A stretch of DNA of 29,386 nt from a bacterium (GCA_025057335.1 JANWXG010000005.1:1-29386), one strand, 5' to 3'. Shown: positions 15,949 to 23,902, numbered from the stretch's first letter. The notes: a model not told the origin generated them from the sequence alone. Numbers and translations are program-made.

Positions 15949-16452
15949 ATGACAGAGTACCGTATCGCTATCTACCCAGGCTCGTTCGACCCCGTGACCA
16001 GCGGGCATTACGACATCATCGTGCGGGCGTCGCGCCTGTTCGAAAAGCTCATTGTGGCGGTCGCGCCTAACCCTGCCAAACAGCCACTTTTCACTGTAGA
16101 AGAGCGTGTCGCCATGTTGCAGGAAGTATGCGCCTCGCTGCCGAATGTGCAGGTGGAAAGCTTCGAGGGGCTACTGGTGGACTTCGCCATGAAGCGCGGC
16201 GCGCAGGTCATTGTCAAAGGGCTGCGCGCGGTGAGTGATTTCGACTACGAGCTGCAGATGGCGTTGACCAACCGGCGCCTGTGTCCGCAGGTAGAGACCA
16301 TTTTCATGATGACCAACTCCGAATACGTTTTCCTGTCCTCCAGTATAGTCAAAGAGATTGCGCGTTTGGGGGGCAGCGTGCAGGGGCTAGTGCCCCGCGC
16401 AGTAGAACCGCACCTGTACCGCAAACTAGGTAGGGCGGACATCCGTAGATAG
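15949..16452 (+). CDS. coaD: Phosphopantetheine adenylyltransferase
   Basis: Transfers AMP from ATP to 4'-phosphopantetheine, the penultimate step of coenzyme A synthesis. 167 residues, as usual. The nucleotidyl-transferase motif GSFDPVTSGH is at residues 10-19, and the second signature, LSSSIVKEIARLGGSV, near the C-terminus corresponds to the ISSTxVKE motif. It begins one base after the recG stop (TGAGATG). In many bacteria rsmD lies between recG and coaD; it is absent here. Confidence 0.97.
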   Translation: MTEYRIAIYPGSFDPVTSGHYDIIVRASRLFEKLIVAVAPNPAKQPLFTVEERVAMLQEVCASLPNVQVESFEGLLVDFAMKRGAQVIVKGLRAVSDFDYELQMALTNRRLCPQVETIFMMTNSEYVFLSSSIVKEIARLGGSVQGLVPRAVEPHLYRKLGRADIRR

Positions 16453-16465
16453 ACCACAACGGGGG

Positions 16466-16996
16466 GTGATGACGATAGAAATCTTGCAATTGCTGAGACA
16501 GTTGGAAGAGCTGGTGGAGAACACCAAGTATATTGCGCTGTTGAAACTGACCTTTGGACTAGACCACGACGAGTTCTTCGTATTGGTGAACCGCATTCGG
16601 GCGTCTTTGCCAGAGGACGTGAAACGGGCAAGCAATGTCACTCGCGAGCGCGACCGCATCCTGGAGACCGCTCGCGAGGAGGCGCATCATATTATCGAGG
16701 AGAGCCGAGCGGAAGCGGCGCGCATCATCGAGGAGGCGCGCCTGCAGGCGCAGCGCATGGTAGACCAGAGCGAAATCGTGCTGATGGCAAAGGAACAGGC
16801 GCAACACATCGTCGCCAGCGCGCGCGAGGACGCCCGACAGATTCGGCGCGGCGCAGACGAATACGCCCGCGACGTGCTCAACAACCTGGAGGCAGTGCTG
16901 GCGAAAGCTGTCGGCACCATCCAGCGCGGCAAAGAGACTCTGGAGCAGTCGCTGCGCGAGGAGGAGCGTGTGCCCGCCAGCACAGGAAGAGGATGA
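16466..16996 (+). CDS. Coiled-coil protein of unknown function next to coaD
   Basis: 176 residues. The first 50 or so look globular and helical (LRQLEELVENTKYIALLKLTFGLDHDEFFVLV), followed by a long charged coiled coil (about 55-165) rich in Glu, Arg and Ala, with repeats such as AREEAHHIIEESRAEAARIIEEA. Such proteins are often labelled ATP synthase subunit B-like or DivIVA-like, but no F-type ATPase gene is near and no membrane segment is present. GTG 16466 or ATG 16469 could be the start; a G-run precedes both. It lies 13 nt after coaD, so one operon with recG and coaD is likely. Confidence 0.72.
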   Translation: MMTIEILQLLRQLEELVENTKYIALLKLTFGLDHDEFFVLVNRIRASLPEDVKRASNVTRERDRILETAREEAHHIIEESRAEAARIIEEARLQAQRMVDQSEIVLMAKEQAQHIVASAREDARQIRRGADEYARDVLNNLEAVLAKAVGTIQRGKETLEQSLREEERVPASTGRG

Positions 16997-17006
16997 CCCC
17001 GATGAA

Positions 17007-17095
17007 GGAGGCGAGCCTCCCGCCGTGCTGCAGCCAGCCCTTCCCCCGTACGGGAAGAGGTGAAGCAGCAGGGCGATAGCACGAGGCTCGCCTCC
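17007..17095. repeat. Large inverted repeat in the gap before the DUF5107 gene
   Basis: GGAGGCGAGCCTC (17007-17019) and GAGGCTCGCCTCC (17083-17095) are perfect 13-nt inverse copies. A second hairpin CTTCCC/GGGAAG (17040-17057) lies inside. It could terminate the recG-coaD unit or be a relative of the GGCTC/GAGCC modules. Confidence 0.5.
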
Positions 17096-17131
17096 GCACA
17101 CGCCGACACATCCCGATGAGGAGCTGAAACC

Positions 17132-20100
17132 ATGCCCGTACATCTGTGGGAAGAGACGGTGACCATCCCCACCTATCCTGTGGGCAAGGCGAACCCCCAT
17201 CCGCCCTTTCAGCGTAAAGGCTACTGGGAGGTGTATCCCTATCCCCTGTTAGACCAGCTGGGCGACGAGGCAGAACCGCGCTTATATCGCGCCATCTTCC
17301 TGGAGAACCCCTACCTGCGCGCAATGGTGTTGCCCGAGGTGGGCGGGCGCGTGTGGTCGCTATACGACAAAGTAACGGGACGCGAATGCCTGCATCAGCC
17401 GCCTGCCATCAAACCCGCCCTCATCGGTCTGACTGGCGCGTGGATAGCAGGAGGCATCGAGTTTAACTTCCCCATCGGACATCGCTACACGACGCATCAG
17501 CCCGTGTGTTACACGCTGGAACCGCCGCGCGAAGAGGGCGATAAAGGTACCGTCTGGCTGGGCGAAATCTGCCGTCGTACGCGCATGAGCTGGACGGTAG
17601 GGGTCAGCCTCTACCCCGACCGGGCGCTGCTGGAGGTGGATATCCGCCTCTTCAACCGCAGCGAGCTGAAAAAGCGCTTCTACTTCTGGACAAACTGCGC
17701 CGTGTCAGCGCATGAGGAGTGGAAGTGGATACTGCCCGCCTCCTCCGTGCGCAACTGGGAGGGCGACCTCAGCGAAGCGCGCGCTACTCTCCCCTTTCCC
17801 CTGACAGAGGACGGTAGCGACCTCAGCCTCTATCGCAGCTACAACTGCCCCTCCAGCGTGTTCGCGCACGAGTTTCGCGGCGAGTTTTTCGGCGGTTACG
17901 ACCTGCGCGAGGACGCTGGTCTGTTGCACGTCGCCGACTGGAGGGACGCGCGCGGCAGGAAACTGTTCACCTGGGGCACGGCAGACGACGGCGCCGTGTG
18001 GGCGGAGCGACTAGACGACCGCGCCATCCCCTACGTGGAGATTCAGACGGGGCGCTTTGAAGACCAGAGCATCTGGCACTGGATACCGCCCCATGCGATG
18101 GAGTGCTGGCAGGAGGCATGGTACCCCGTTCGCGGACTGGCTGGACAGGTCTCCGCCGCCAGCCGAGAGGGCGCGCTGAGCGCGCAGATGCAAGGACAGC
18201 AGCTGCAGGTGCGGTTTTACAGCACTGCCCCCCGCCCCGACCATCGCCTCATCGTGCAGTACGGCGAGGACATCGTGCACGAACAGCGCGTGGACCTCTA
18301 CCCCGAACGCACAGGCAGCTGGACGTTTACCCTGCCCCAAACGCCCGAACTGCCCCTAAAAGTGCTCATCGCCACGAGCGGTCGGGAAACCGTTCTGGAG
18401 GCGCTGGCGAACCCCTGTCCCTCTCGAGAGCAGGTGGTGGTGAACCCGCCAAGGTCGGGAGCGGGCGCGGACGACCTGTACCTGGAGGGCGACCTCGCGG
18501 AGCGCACCAACCGCCCCGACGACGCCGAAGCCCGCTATCGCGCGGCGGCGGAGCGCGGCTCGCTGGAAGGGAGCAACGCCCTCGCGCGGATGTATCTGGA
18601 GGACGGACGCTTCGAGGAGTGCCTTCAGTTGACCGAGGGCGTGCTAGAGCGCGACTCCCAGAACGGAGAAGCGATGTACCTGCGTGCGCTCTGCCTGATG
18701 ACGCTGGGCAGGGATTCGGAAGCGGAGGAGTGGCTCTATCCCCTGCGACGTGACGCCCAGTATCGTGGGCTGGCTTTCTACTTGCTGGGGCTGTGCGCGC
18801 TACGGCGAGGAGACCCTGCCTGCGCAGATGACCTGTTCGCGGAGTCTCTGCTCTACAACGCGGCGGACGTGAAGGCATGGATGATGCGGGCGGTCGCGCT
18901 GCGCCTGCGCGGGGAGCTAGAAGAGGCAGCGCAAGTACGTCTGCAAGTACATCTGCTGGCGCCACTGGAGCCGCTGCTGCGCACCGAAGCCTTCCTCAGC
19001 ACGCCCTCCTCGCCTGAGGCGGACGCCGTGAACCTGCTGCGCCCGCTGACAGCACAACCGCACACCTTCGAGGAGGTCGCCTGCGACTACCTGAACGCGG
19101 GCTGCCCCAACGATGCCATCCGCCTGCTGGAAGCCCCTGCGCGCCTTGGGCTCCCTGAGACGGCGATGGGGCATTACCTACTGGCTCTGGCATACGCGAG
19201 GAAGGGGCTGCCTGCCCAGACGGTGGAACATGCCTTGCTGGCGTCGCGCACGGAGGCGGATTACCTGTTCCCCTGGCGCACGGAGGACTACCTCGCGCTG
19301 CACGAGGTGCTGGCTCTGCGCCCGAACGACGCGCTGGCGCGCTACGCGCTGGGCAACTGGCTGATGGCGCACCGCCGTCCGGGCGAAGCGCTACTGGAGT
19401 GGCTGCGCGCGCTGAACCCGCAGGCAGCGGACGATGCGCTAGCGCGAGGGGAAATCCTCCCCACCCGTTTGGACGACCGTCGCTACCGTCAGGGATGGCA
19501 GGCGCTCGCCCTGACCTGTCTGGAGAACACTCCTGCGCAAGCGCTACCTCCCTTGGCTGTTCTGTATCGCAACATCGGCATGGCGCTAGCACATCACGTC
19601 GGGCTGCACGGCGTAGCGGCGCGCTACTACCAGCGAGCCATCGCCCTGGCTCCCCGTGACCACTACCTGTGGCTGGAGCGGGAGACGGTAGCTGCCGCTC
19701 GGCGCGATTCGTCAGCCTCTGCCCTGCGACGGTTGCGCCGCGCCCCTCAGGAAGTGCTACGGGAGAACCGCGTGGCGCAGCTCCACGCCCGCCTGCTGGT
19801 GGAGAACGCCCAGTACGACGAGGCGATACAGGTACTCCATTCGCGCGTGTTCCACGTCGCGGAGGGCGAGACCTCCACGCGCCCCACCTGGGTGAAGGCA
19901 TACGTCGGCAAGGGCAAGCAGCTGGCGGAACAGGGCGACTGGCAGGGAGCGCTGGAGTGCTTCCAGAAGGCGCTGGAGTACCCGCACCACCTGGGCGTAG
20001 GCAAGCCCGCCTACCCTGCGGACGTGCTTCCGCTCTTCCATGCGGGCAGAGCAGCCCATCAGCTGGGGCAGTGGGAGCTGGCGCGCCAGTACTGGCAGGA

Positions 20101-20179
20101 ATGCTTGCGCCACCGCCCTGCCTCAGAGGAGGAGCGCCGCTACCAGGAGGAGGCAAGGAAGTTGCTTGAGCAGAGGTGA
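17132..20179 (+). CDS. DUF5107 domain and TPR repeat protein
   Basis: 1015 residues, no signal peptide. The first 330 residues match the DUF5107 pattern: YWEVYPYPLLD, LENPYLRAMVLPEVGGRVWS, GAWIAGGIEFNFPIGH and FYFWTNCAVSAHEEWKWI, a beta-sandwich related in shape to mutarotase and glycoside-hydrolase domains. From about residue 445 onward it is built of TPR-like helix pairs (AEARYRAAAERGSLEGSNAL, ALECFQKALEYP) to the C-terminus. Family knowledge suggests carbohydrate-related work; the exact reaction is not established and no transporter or glycosidase partner is adjacent. GAGGAG lies before the ATG. Long open frames on the opposite strand are codon-bias shadows. Confidence 0.88.
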   Translation: MPVHLWEETVTIPTYPVGKANPHPPFQRKGYWEVYPYPLLDQLGDEAEPRLYRAIFLENPYLRAMVLPEVGGRVWSLYDKVTGRECLHQPPAIKPALIGLTGAWIAGGIEFNFPIGHRYTTHQPVCYTLEPPREEGDKGTVWLGEICRRTRMSWTVGVSLYPDRALLEVDIRLFNRSELKKRFYFWTNCAVSAHEEWKWILPASSVRNWEGDLSEARATLPFPLTEDGSDLSLYRSYNCPSSVFAHEFRGEFFGGYDLREDAGLLHVADWRDARGRKLFTWGTADDGAVWAERLDDRAIPYVEIQTGRFEDQSIWHWIPPHAMECWQEAWYPVRGLAGQVSAASREGALSAQMQGQQLQVRFYSTAPRPDHRLIVQYGEDIVHEQRVDLYPERTGSWTFTLPQTPELPLKVLIATSGRETVLEALANPCPSREQVVVNPPRSGAGADDLYLEGDLAERTNRPDDAEARYRAAAERGSLEGSNALARMYLEDGRFEECLQLTEGVLERDSQNGEAMYLRALCLMTLGRDSEAEEWLYPLRRDAQYRGLAFYLLGLCALRRGDPACADDLFAESLLYNAADVKAWMMRAVALRLRGELEEAAQVRLQVHLLAPLEPLLRTEAFLSTPSSPEADAVNLLRPLTAQPHTFEEVACDYLNAGCPNDAIRLLEAPARLGLPETAMGHYLLALAYARKGLPAQTVEHALLASRTEADYLFPWRTEDYLALHEVLALRPNDALARYALGNWLMAHRRPGEALLEWLRALNPQAADDALARGEILPTRLDDRRYRQGWQALALTCLENTPAQALPPLAVLYRNIGMALAHHVGLHGVAARYYQRAIALAPRDHYLWLERETVAAARRDSSASALRRLRRAPQEVLRENRVAQLHARLLVENAQYDEAIQVLHSRVFHVAEGETSTRPTWVKAYVGKGKQLAEQGDWQGALECFQKALEYPHHLGVGKPAYPADVLPLFHAGRAAHQLGQWELARQYWQECLRHRPASEEERRYQEEARKLLEQR

Positions 20180-20214
20180 ACGCCTGCTGAAACGGCATGA
20201 TGCCTTGCCTCTCA

Positions 20215-20248
20215 GCCAAGAGGCTCCCCCTGAATCGGCTCTTTGGCG
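20215..20248 (+). terminator. Weak hairpin after the DUF5107 gene
   Basis: GCCAAGAG and CTCTTTGGC can pair with one bulged base around a 17-nt loop, 35 nt after the stop. No T-run follows, so this is a weak candidate. Confidence 0.25.
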
Positions 20249-20286
20249 CAGAGCAAACACTCTCGTGTATCTCCGCTCCCATGCGT

Positions 20287-20310
20287 AACCTCCGCGCCTG
20301 TGAGAGCGTC
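20287..20310 (+). promoter_or_regulatory. Possible ECF-type promoter (autoregulation)
   Basis: GTAACC with AAC at 20287-20289, a 17-nt spacer and CGTC at 20307-20310 resemble the AAC ... CGT(C/A) promoters read by many ECF sigma factors. It lies about 50 nt before the sigma gene. No second copy was confirmed elsewhere, so this is tentative. Confidence 0.3.
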
Positions 20311-20358
20311 ATATGTGTGTCATATCCGTACAGCGCAAGGAGCGGGAGAGCACCCTTG

Positions 20359-20973
20359 GTGGAATCAGGAGCAGTGGCATTGTCGCACTCATCGGGAACG
20401 GTGAACACAGCCGATGCCGACCGCCAGGCGATTGAGCGGTTTCTGTCGGGCGATGTCGCCGCCTTCGAGGAACTGTACCACCGTTACCAGCCCTACGTGT
20501 ACAACGTGGTGCACGGCATCGTGCAGAATCCCGAAGATGCGCGCGATGTCACGCAAGAAGTGTTCCTGCACGTCTACGATGCGCTCTCGCGTTTCCGAGG
20601 AGGTTCTGCCTTCTCCACGTGGCTGTATCGAGTGGCAGTGAACACGGCTATTACCTACGTGCGTAAGGAGAGGCGTCACGCTCGGGTGCCCTTGGACTCC
20701 TTGCGAGAGTTGCGAGCAGACCTTGATGCGGAGCCGGAGCATCAGGCAGATCGTGCAGAGATGCAGCAAGAGGTGCAACAAACGCTGGCACAACTCCCCG
20801 AACAACATCGGGCAGTGCTCGTCTTGCGATACTTTCAGGACCTCTCCTTAGAAGAGATTGCGCAGGCAATGAACTGTTCCGTGGCGGCGGTGAAGGTGCG
20901 CCTGCATCGCGCTCGCCACAGCTTTCGTCGTTTACTCACAGGGCGGTTTCCACAGGGGGACGACCAGCTATGA
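20359..20973 (+). CDS. ECF-family RNA polymerase sigma factor
   Basis: Directs RNA polymerase to a dedicated promoter set. Region 2 is clear (AFEELYHRYQPYVYNVV ... DARDVTQEVFLHVYDALSRF, STWLYRVAVN) and region 4 has a helix-turn-helix (LSLEEIAQAMNCSVAAVKVRLHRAR). With the GTG at 20359 the product is 204 residues. Alternatives are TTG at 20380 (AGGAG at 20367-20371, 8 nt upstream) and GTG at 20401. The frame is open further upstream but that part (rich in Arg, Ser and Pro) does not look like protein. It overlaps the anti-sigma gene by ATGA, the usual sign of a sigma/anti-sigma pair. Confidence 0.92.
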   Translation: MESGAVALSHSSGTVNTADADRQAIERFLSGDVAAFEELYHRYQPYVYNVVHGIVQNPEDARDVTQEVFLHVYDALSRFRGGSAFSTWLYRVAVNTAITYVRKERRHARVPLDSLRELRADLDAEPEHQADRAEMQQEVQQTLAQLPEQHRAVLVLRYFQDLSLEEIAQAMNCSVAAVKVRLHRARHSFRRLLTGRFPQGDDQL

Positions 20974-21809
20974 TTCGATGCCTCCTGGTGCAGTGGTGGA
21001 TGGATGAGTATCTGGACGGCGTGCTGGGAGAGAAACTTACCCAGTGGGTGGAGACACACCTGCGTCAGTGCCCCCAGTGCGCTCAGGAGCTGGCATGGCG
21101 TCGCTCGCTGCAGCACACCTTAAAGTTGTCGTCGAGCGCCGTCCCATCTTCTCAAGAGATGTGGCGCGATTTCCAGCGTAGAATCGCCCAGCGCCACCTC
21201 CCCGCTCGCCCGCTATGGGTGTCCGGGTGGAGGCTGCAGGCGGTGTCGCTTGCCCTCGCTGGGGTGATTGTGGCGGGGTTCCTGTGGTGGAGCACGCAAA
21301 TGCCTCAGCCCCATACTGTCTCCTCCCTTGCGGAACCGTCCCCGTCTCAAGAGGCGCCTCGCGTGGCGAGCGGTGTCGCTCCCAGCTCGGTGAAAGACAG
21401 GCAGGAGAAGCCGCCCGCGCCTTCCCCGCAGCGCCCTGCTAGCGTCGCCTCGGCGCGCCAGACGAAACCGGCACCTACCCCGCCAGTTACTGCCTCTGCA
21501 TCGTCCCAACTGGCGTCCCCTTCGGAAGCACGGGAGCCACAGCTCTCCGCTCCTCAGGTGGTTGCCAGCATCGCGTATGCAGAAGTGCGCGACGCTCAGG
21601 GCGAGTTGGTGAGCCAGGTGTTTCTGCAGACCACCTACGACCAGAACGGACAACCCCGAACAGTGCAGATAGAGATGACCACCCCAACCTTCGCGGAGGG
21701 AGAAACGGATGGACAAGTGGAAGATAGCTCTTCTTTCGATAGCGCTCCTCGCGATGATTCCGAGCGCCCCCTGTCAAACACAGACGACCCTCTGGGCATA
21801 CCAGATTGA
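20970..21809 (+). CDS. Membrane anti-sigma factor with zinc-finger domain
   Basis: 279 residues. The cytoplasmic N-terminus contains H30-x3-C34-x2-C37, the zinc-binding anti-sigma (ZAS, zf-HC2) motif, preceded by MDEYLDGVLG. One membrane helix at about 90-107 leads to an exported Pro/Ser/Ala-rich linker (about 115-190) and a C-terminal segment (about 195-245: VVASIAYAEVRDAQGELVSQVFL ... TVQIEMTT). Its start overlaps the sigma gene by four bases. It probably holds the sigma factor at the membrane until an envelope signal arrives. The last 34 codons overlap the next gene in another frame. Confidence 0.88.
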   Translation: MIRCLLVQWWMDEYLDGVLGEKLTQWVETHLRQCPQCAQELAWRRSLQHTLKLSSSAVPSSQEMWRDFQRRIAQRHLPARPLWVSGWRLQAVSLALAGVIVAGFLWWSTQMPQPHTVSSLAEPSPSQEAPRVASGVAPSSVKDRQEKPPAPSPQRPASVASARQTKPAPTPPVTASASSQLASPSEAREPQLSAPQVVASIAYAEVRDAQGELVSQVFLQTTYDQNGQPRTVQIEMTTPTFAEGETDGQVEDSSSFDSAPRDDSERPLSNTDDPLGIPD

Positions 21810-22560
21810 GGCAGTTAATCGCGACGTGCGCGAGGTGCTAGATGACCTGTTCCAGAAAGCAGGCAAGCAGTATGTGCTGGAGCCTGGGGTGGGGGGCAAC
21901 GTGTCTCTGCGCATCGCCACCAACTCGTTTGAAGAGGCGTTACATCGCGTGCTGCAAAGCGCGGGTCTAACCTATCACGTGGAGCGGTCATCTTCAGCAC
22001 AGGGACGCCTGCAGGAGACCTACGTAGTGCGCGCGCGTGCGGCATCTCCTCTGCTGAGCGCGCAGGCGCCGATTGATATCCTGTCGCGACCCGTCAACCT
22101 CGTGGCAAGCACCAGCCTGCGCAACGTGTTGAACATGCTTTCCAGACAGGCAGGAGTCTCTATCACCGCGGCGCGTGAAGTGCCCGACCTGCAGGTGACC
22201 CGCCTAGTGCTCAGCAACGTGTCACTCGGCTACGCACTCAACCTGATTACTCAGGCAACGCGCACCCAGTACCAGTTCCAACCCGACGGTTCGATCCTTC
22301 TGGTACCTGCTCCGCAGATTCAGGTGAGGGAAGCGCCTTCCGCCCCCGCAAGCGCAAGGCAGCTTGTTGACCCGACGATACAGCGCACGCCTCTGCAGCA
22401 GGGGGAGGTTGCTGCGTTGAAGCGGGCGGTGCCGCCCCCCTTGACCTCACTCCAGCCCGTGCTCAAGTGTTCCTGTGGCGCGGAGCTGCAGGCGCACTGG
22501 AACTTCTGCCCCATGTGCGGCAAGAGGATACCCAAGCCAGCCACACCTCCCAGGCGGTAG
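21709..22560 (+). CDS. Secreted STN/secretin N-domain protein with C-terminal zinc ribbon
   Basis: 283 residues. An N-terminal signal peptide (MDKWKIALLSIALLAMIPSAP) is followed by two related modules (about 28-105 and 120-195) of the STN/secretin-N0 kind: REVLDDLFQKAGKQYVLEPG with a following EEALHRVLQSAGLTYHV, and LRNVLNMLSRQAGVSITAAR with GYALNLITQATRTQYQF. After a Pro-rich linker the tail has CSCG ... FCPMCGKRI (about 253-274), a zinc ribbon like those of cytoplasmic proteins. There is no secretin pore domain. ATG 21709 has GGAGGGAG at 21695-21702. The gene overlaps the anti-sigma gene by 101 nt. Confidence 0.78.
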   Translation: MDKWKIALLSIALLAMIPSAPCQTQTTLWAYQIEAVNRDVREVLDDLFQKAGKQYVLEPGVGGNVSLRIATNSFEEALHRVLQSAGLTYHVERSSSAQGRLQETYVVRARAASPLLSAQAPIDILSRPVNLVASTSLRNVLNMLSRQAGVSITAAREVPDLQVTRLVLSNVSLGYALNLITQATRTQYQFQPDGSILLVPAPQIQVREAPSAPASARQLVDPTIQRTPLQQGEVAALKRAVPPPLTSLQPVLKCSCGAELQAHWNFCPMCGKRIPKPATPPRR

Positions 22561-22654
22561 AGCCCTCACTCATCCGAAAAGTGTCGGAGAGGCTGCGGAG
22601 GGCATTTCGGAAAATCCCCTGAGCAAAACCGTCGCAAGAAAAGGCTCCTTTCAT

Positions 22655-22766
22655 AGCCCACCATTAAAATGGTGGGCTGTGGCGGGGAAAAACCTGCTTG
22701 CGCAGGTTGCCCCAATCCGCGCAGGCGGATTTCTTGCTCACCATAGCCCCCGATTTTAATCGGGGG
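22655..22766 (+). repeat. Four-palindrome composite element, copy 1
   Basis: P1 AGCCCACCATT/AATGGTGGGCT (22655-22678), P2 AACCTGC/GCAGGTT (22691-22708), P3 AATCCGC/GCGGATT (22714-22731), P4 AGCCCCCGA/TCGGGGG (22745-22766). Confidence 0.85.
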
Positions 22767-22783
22767 ATAGGATGCCGCGTTTC

Positions 22784-22893
22784 GCCCACCAGTGAAATGG
22801 TGGGCTACGATGTGGGAGAAACCTGCTTGCGCAGGTTTCCCCAATCCGCACAGGTGGATTTTTTCTCACCCTAGCCCCCGACTTCAGTCGGAG
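22784..22893 (+). repeat. Four-palindrome composite element, copy 2
   Basis: Same order: P1 22784-22805, P2 22820-22837, P3 22843-22860, P4 22873-22893. P4 is slightly degraded on its right arm. Confidence 0.85.
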
Positions 22894-22910
22894 CGAGCAA
22901 GCTCCTGTAT

Positions 22911-23022
22911 AGCCCACCATTGAAATGGTGGGCTATGGAGAAGAAAAACCTGCCTGCGCAGGTTTCTCCAATCCGCGCAGGCGGATTTTTTTCTCACCAC
23001 AGCCCCCGACTTCAGTCGGGGG
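22911..23022 (+). repeat. Four-palindrome composite element, copy 3
   Basis: P1 22911-22934, P2 22947-22964, P3 22970-22987, P4 23001-23022. All four palindromes are intact. Confidence 0.85.
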
Positions 23023-23048
23023 TACACTCTGCCAATGCACTGTCCCCT

Positions 23049-23122
23049 CGTCATGCTGAGCCGTAGGTAAAGCATCTCCGTCTCTCGCCAAACCGAGATT
23101 CTTCTCTTTGCTCAGAATGACA
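23049..23122 (+). repeat. TGTCATGCTGAG two-hairpin module, copy 5
   Basis: ATGCT...AGCAT then, after a longer 20-nt spacer, ATTCT...AGAAT. Less well preserved than the other copies. Confidence 0.7.
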
Positions 23123-23149
23123 AAAAGCGCGAGGAATGACAAGAGAGCT

Positions 23150-23214
23150 GGAGGGCGAGGCTCCTGCCGAGCCGTCGGGTTTGCGTAGTCGCGACGGAGC
23201 GTGACCCTCCAATG
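23150..23214 (+). repeat. TGGAGGG two-hairpin module, complete
   Basis: TGGAGGGCGAGGCTCCTGCC, GAGCC, a spacer, TCGCGACGGAGCGTGA and CCCTCCA: the cleanest copy with both outer ends. Confidence 0.75.
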
Positions 23215-23223
23215 CCCTCCCCC

Positions 23224-23280
23224 TGTCATGCTGAGCGCAGCGAAGCATCTCAGAGATTCTTCGCTGCGCTCAGAATGACA
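23224..23280 (+). repeat. TGTCATGCTGAG two-hairpin module, copy 6
   Basis: ATGCTGAGCGCAGCGAAGCAT then ATTCTTCGCTGCGCTCAGAA, in the same order as copies 1 and 2. Confidence 0.8.
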
Positions 23281-23282
23281 GA

Positions 23283-23379
23283 GGCGCACCGACGTGCGCC
23301 ACTACCAGCGCGAAGCGCCTTGGCACGAGGGTGCGCTCAACGAACTCTTCAGCTTGTAGTGAAGCACGTCAGTGCTTCT
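23283..23379. repeat. Two TAGTG-tagged hairpins, inverted and direct
   Basis: 23283-23305 is inverted (GGCGCAC/GTGCGCC then ACTAC); 23354-23379 is direct (TTGTAGTG, GAAGCAC/GTGCTTC). The stems differ but the tag is the same. Confidence 0.65.
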
Positions 23380-23387
23380 GCAAGGTC

Positions 23388-23412
23388 TGGAGGGCGAGGC
23401 TCCCGCCGAGCC
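23388..23412 (+). repeat. GGCTC/GAGCC hairpin half-module
   Basis: TGGAGGGCGAGGCTCCCGCC then GAGCC, without the second hairpin. Confidence 0.65.
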
Positions 23413-23477
23413 GTCTCACCCTCCGTGCGCGCGAGGAACGGAGAGTTCGTCATGTAGGCAGACCATGCCGATGGACT

Positions 23478-23532
23478 GCCCTATCATTGAAACAGCGGGC
23501 TATGACAAAGGACAAACCTGCCCGCGCAGGTT
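23478..23532 (+). repeat. Remnant of the four-palindrome composite
   Basis: A decayed P1 (23478-23500), an intact P2 AACCTGC/GCAGGTT form (23515-23532) and the first few bases of P3. Confidence 0.6.
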
Positions 23533-23592
23533 CATCCGCATCGCGCCATTCTCCCTACACACTGTGCCCTCCATCTGCCGACCGCGAATCCC

Positions 23593-23758
23593 TGGAGGGT
23601 CACGCTCCGTCGTGACCCCAGTGCATGGACGCGACAGAGCGCGTCCCTCCAACTGAGGAAAACATCTGGAGGATCACGCTCCGTCGTGACCCTGATGACG
23701 GACGCGATGGAGCGCGTCCCTCCAAACAGGTGTGGTGGCGACAGAGCGCGTCCCTCCT
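23593..23758 (+). repeat. Tandem TGGAGGG/CCCTCCA modules with GTCACG hairpins
   Basis: Copy 1: 23593-23651 (GTCACG/CGTGAC, then GGACGCG/CGCGTCC, ending CCCTCCA). Copy 2: 23668-23724 with the same parts. A further second-hairpin half is at 23737-23758. Confidence 0.75.
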
Positions 23759-23873
23759 GGGCGAACGCCTGCGAGGGAGCGAAGGTTCGCTTTTGGCAAA
23801 GCGCCACCGTCTGCGGAGCGTGTTGCAGCTGGCGTGTCAGGCTATGGCTTCGCTCTTTCCAAAACCCGGCATC

Positions 23874-23902
23874 TTGACTCTTCTCGAAGCTGAGTATATA
23901 AT
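23874..23902 (+). promoter_or_regulatory. Strong promoter of the lectin-like gene
   Basis: TTGACT (23874-23879), a 17-nt spacer and a perfect TATAAT (23897-23902). Expected transcription start near 23909 gives a leader of about 52 nt. Two ribosome sites, AAAGGAGG (23942-23949) and AAAGGAG (23952-23958), precede the ATG. Confidence 0.65.

Noticed and set aside
18996..20408. A 470-residue open frame opposite the DUF5107-TPR gene
   Set aside because: Pro/Ala/Arg/Gly-rich with no domain; it also crosses into the sigma gene leader. Codon-bias shadow.
22655..23758. CRISPR array
   Set aside because: The repeated units are unlike in length, unequally spaced, contain several palindromes each and lack uniform unique spacers.
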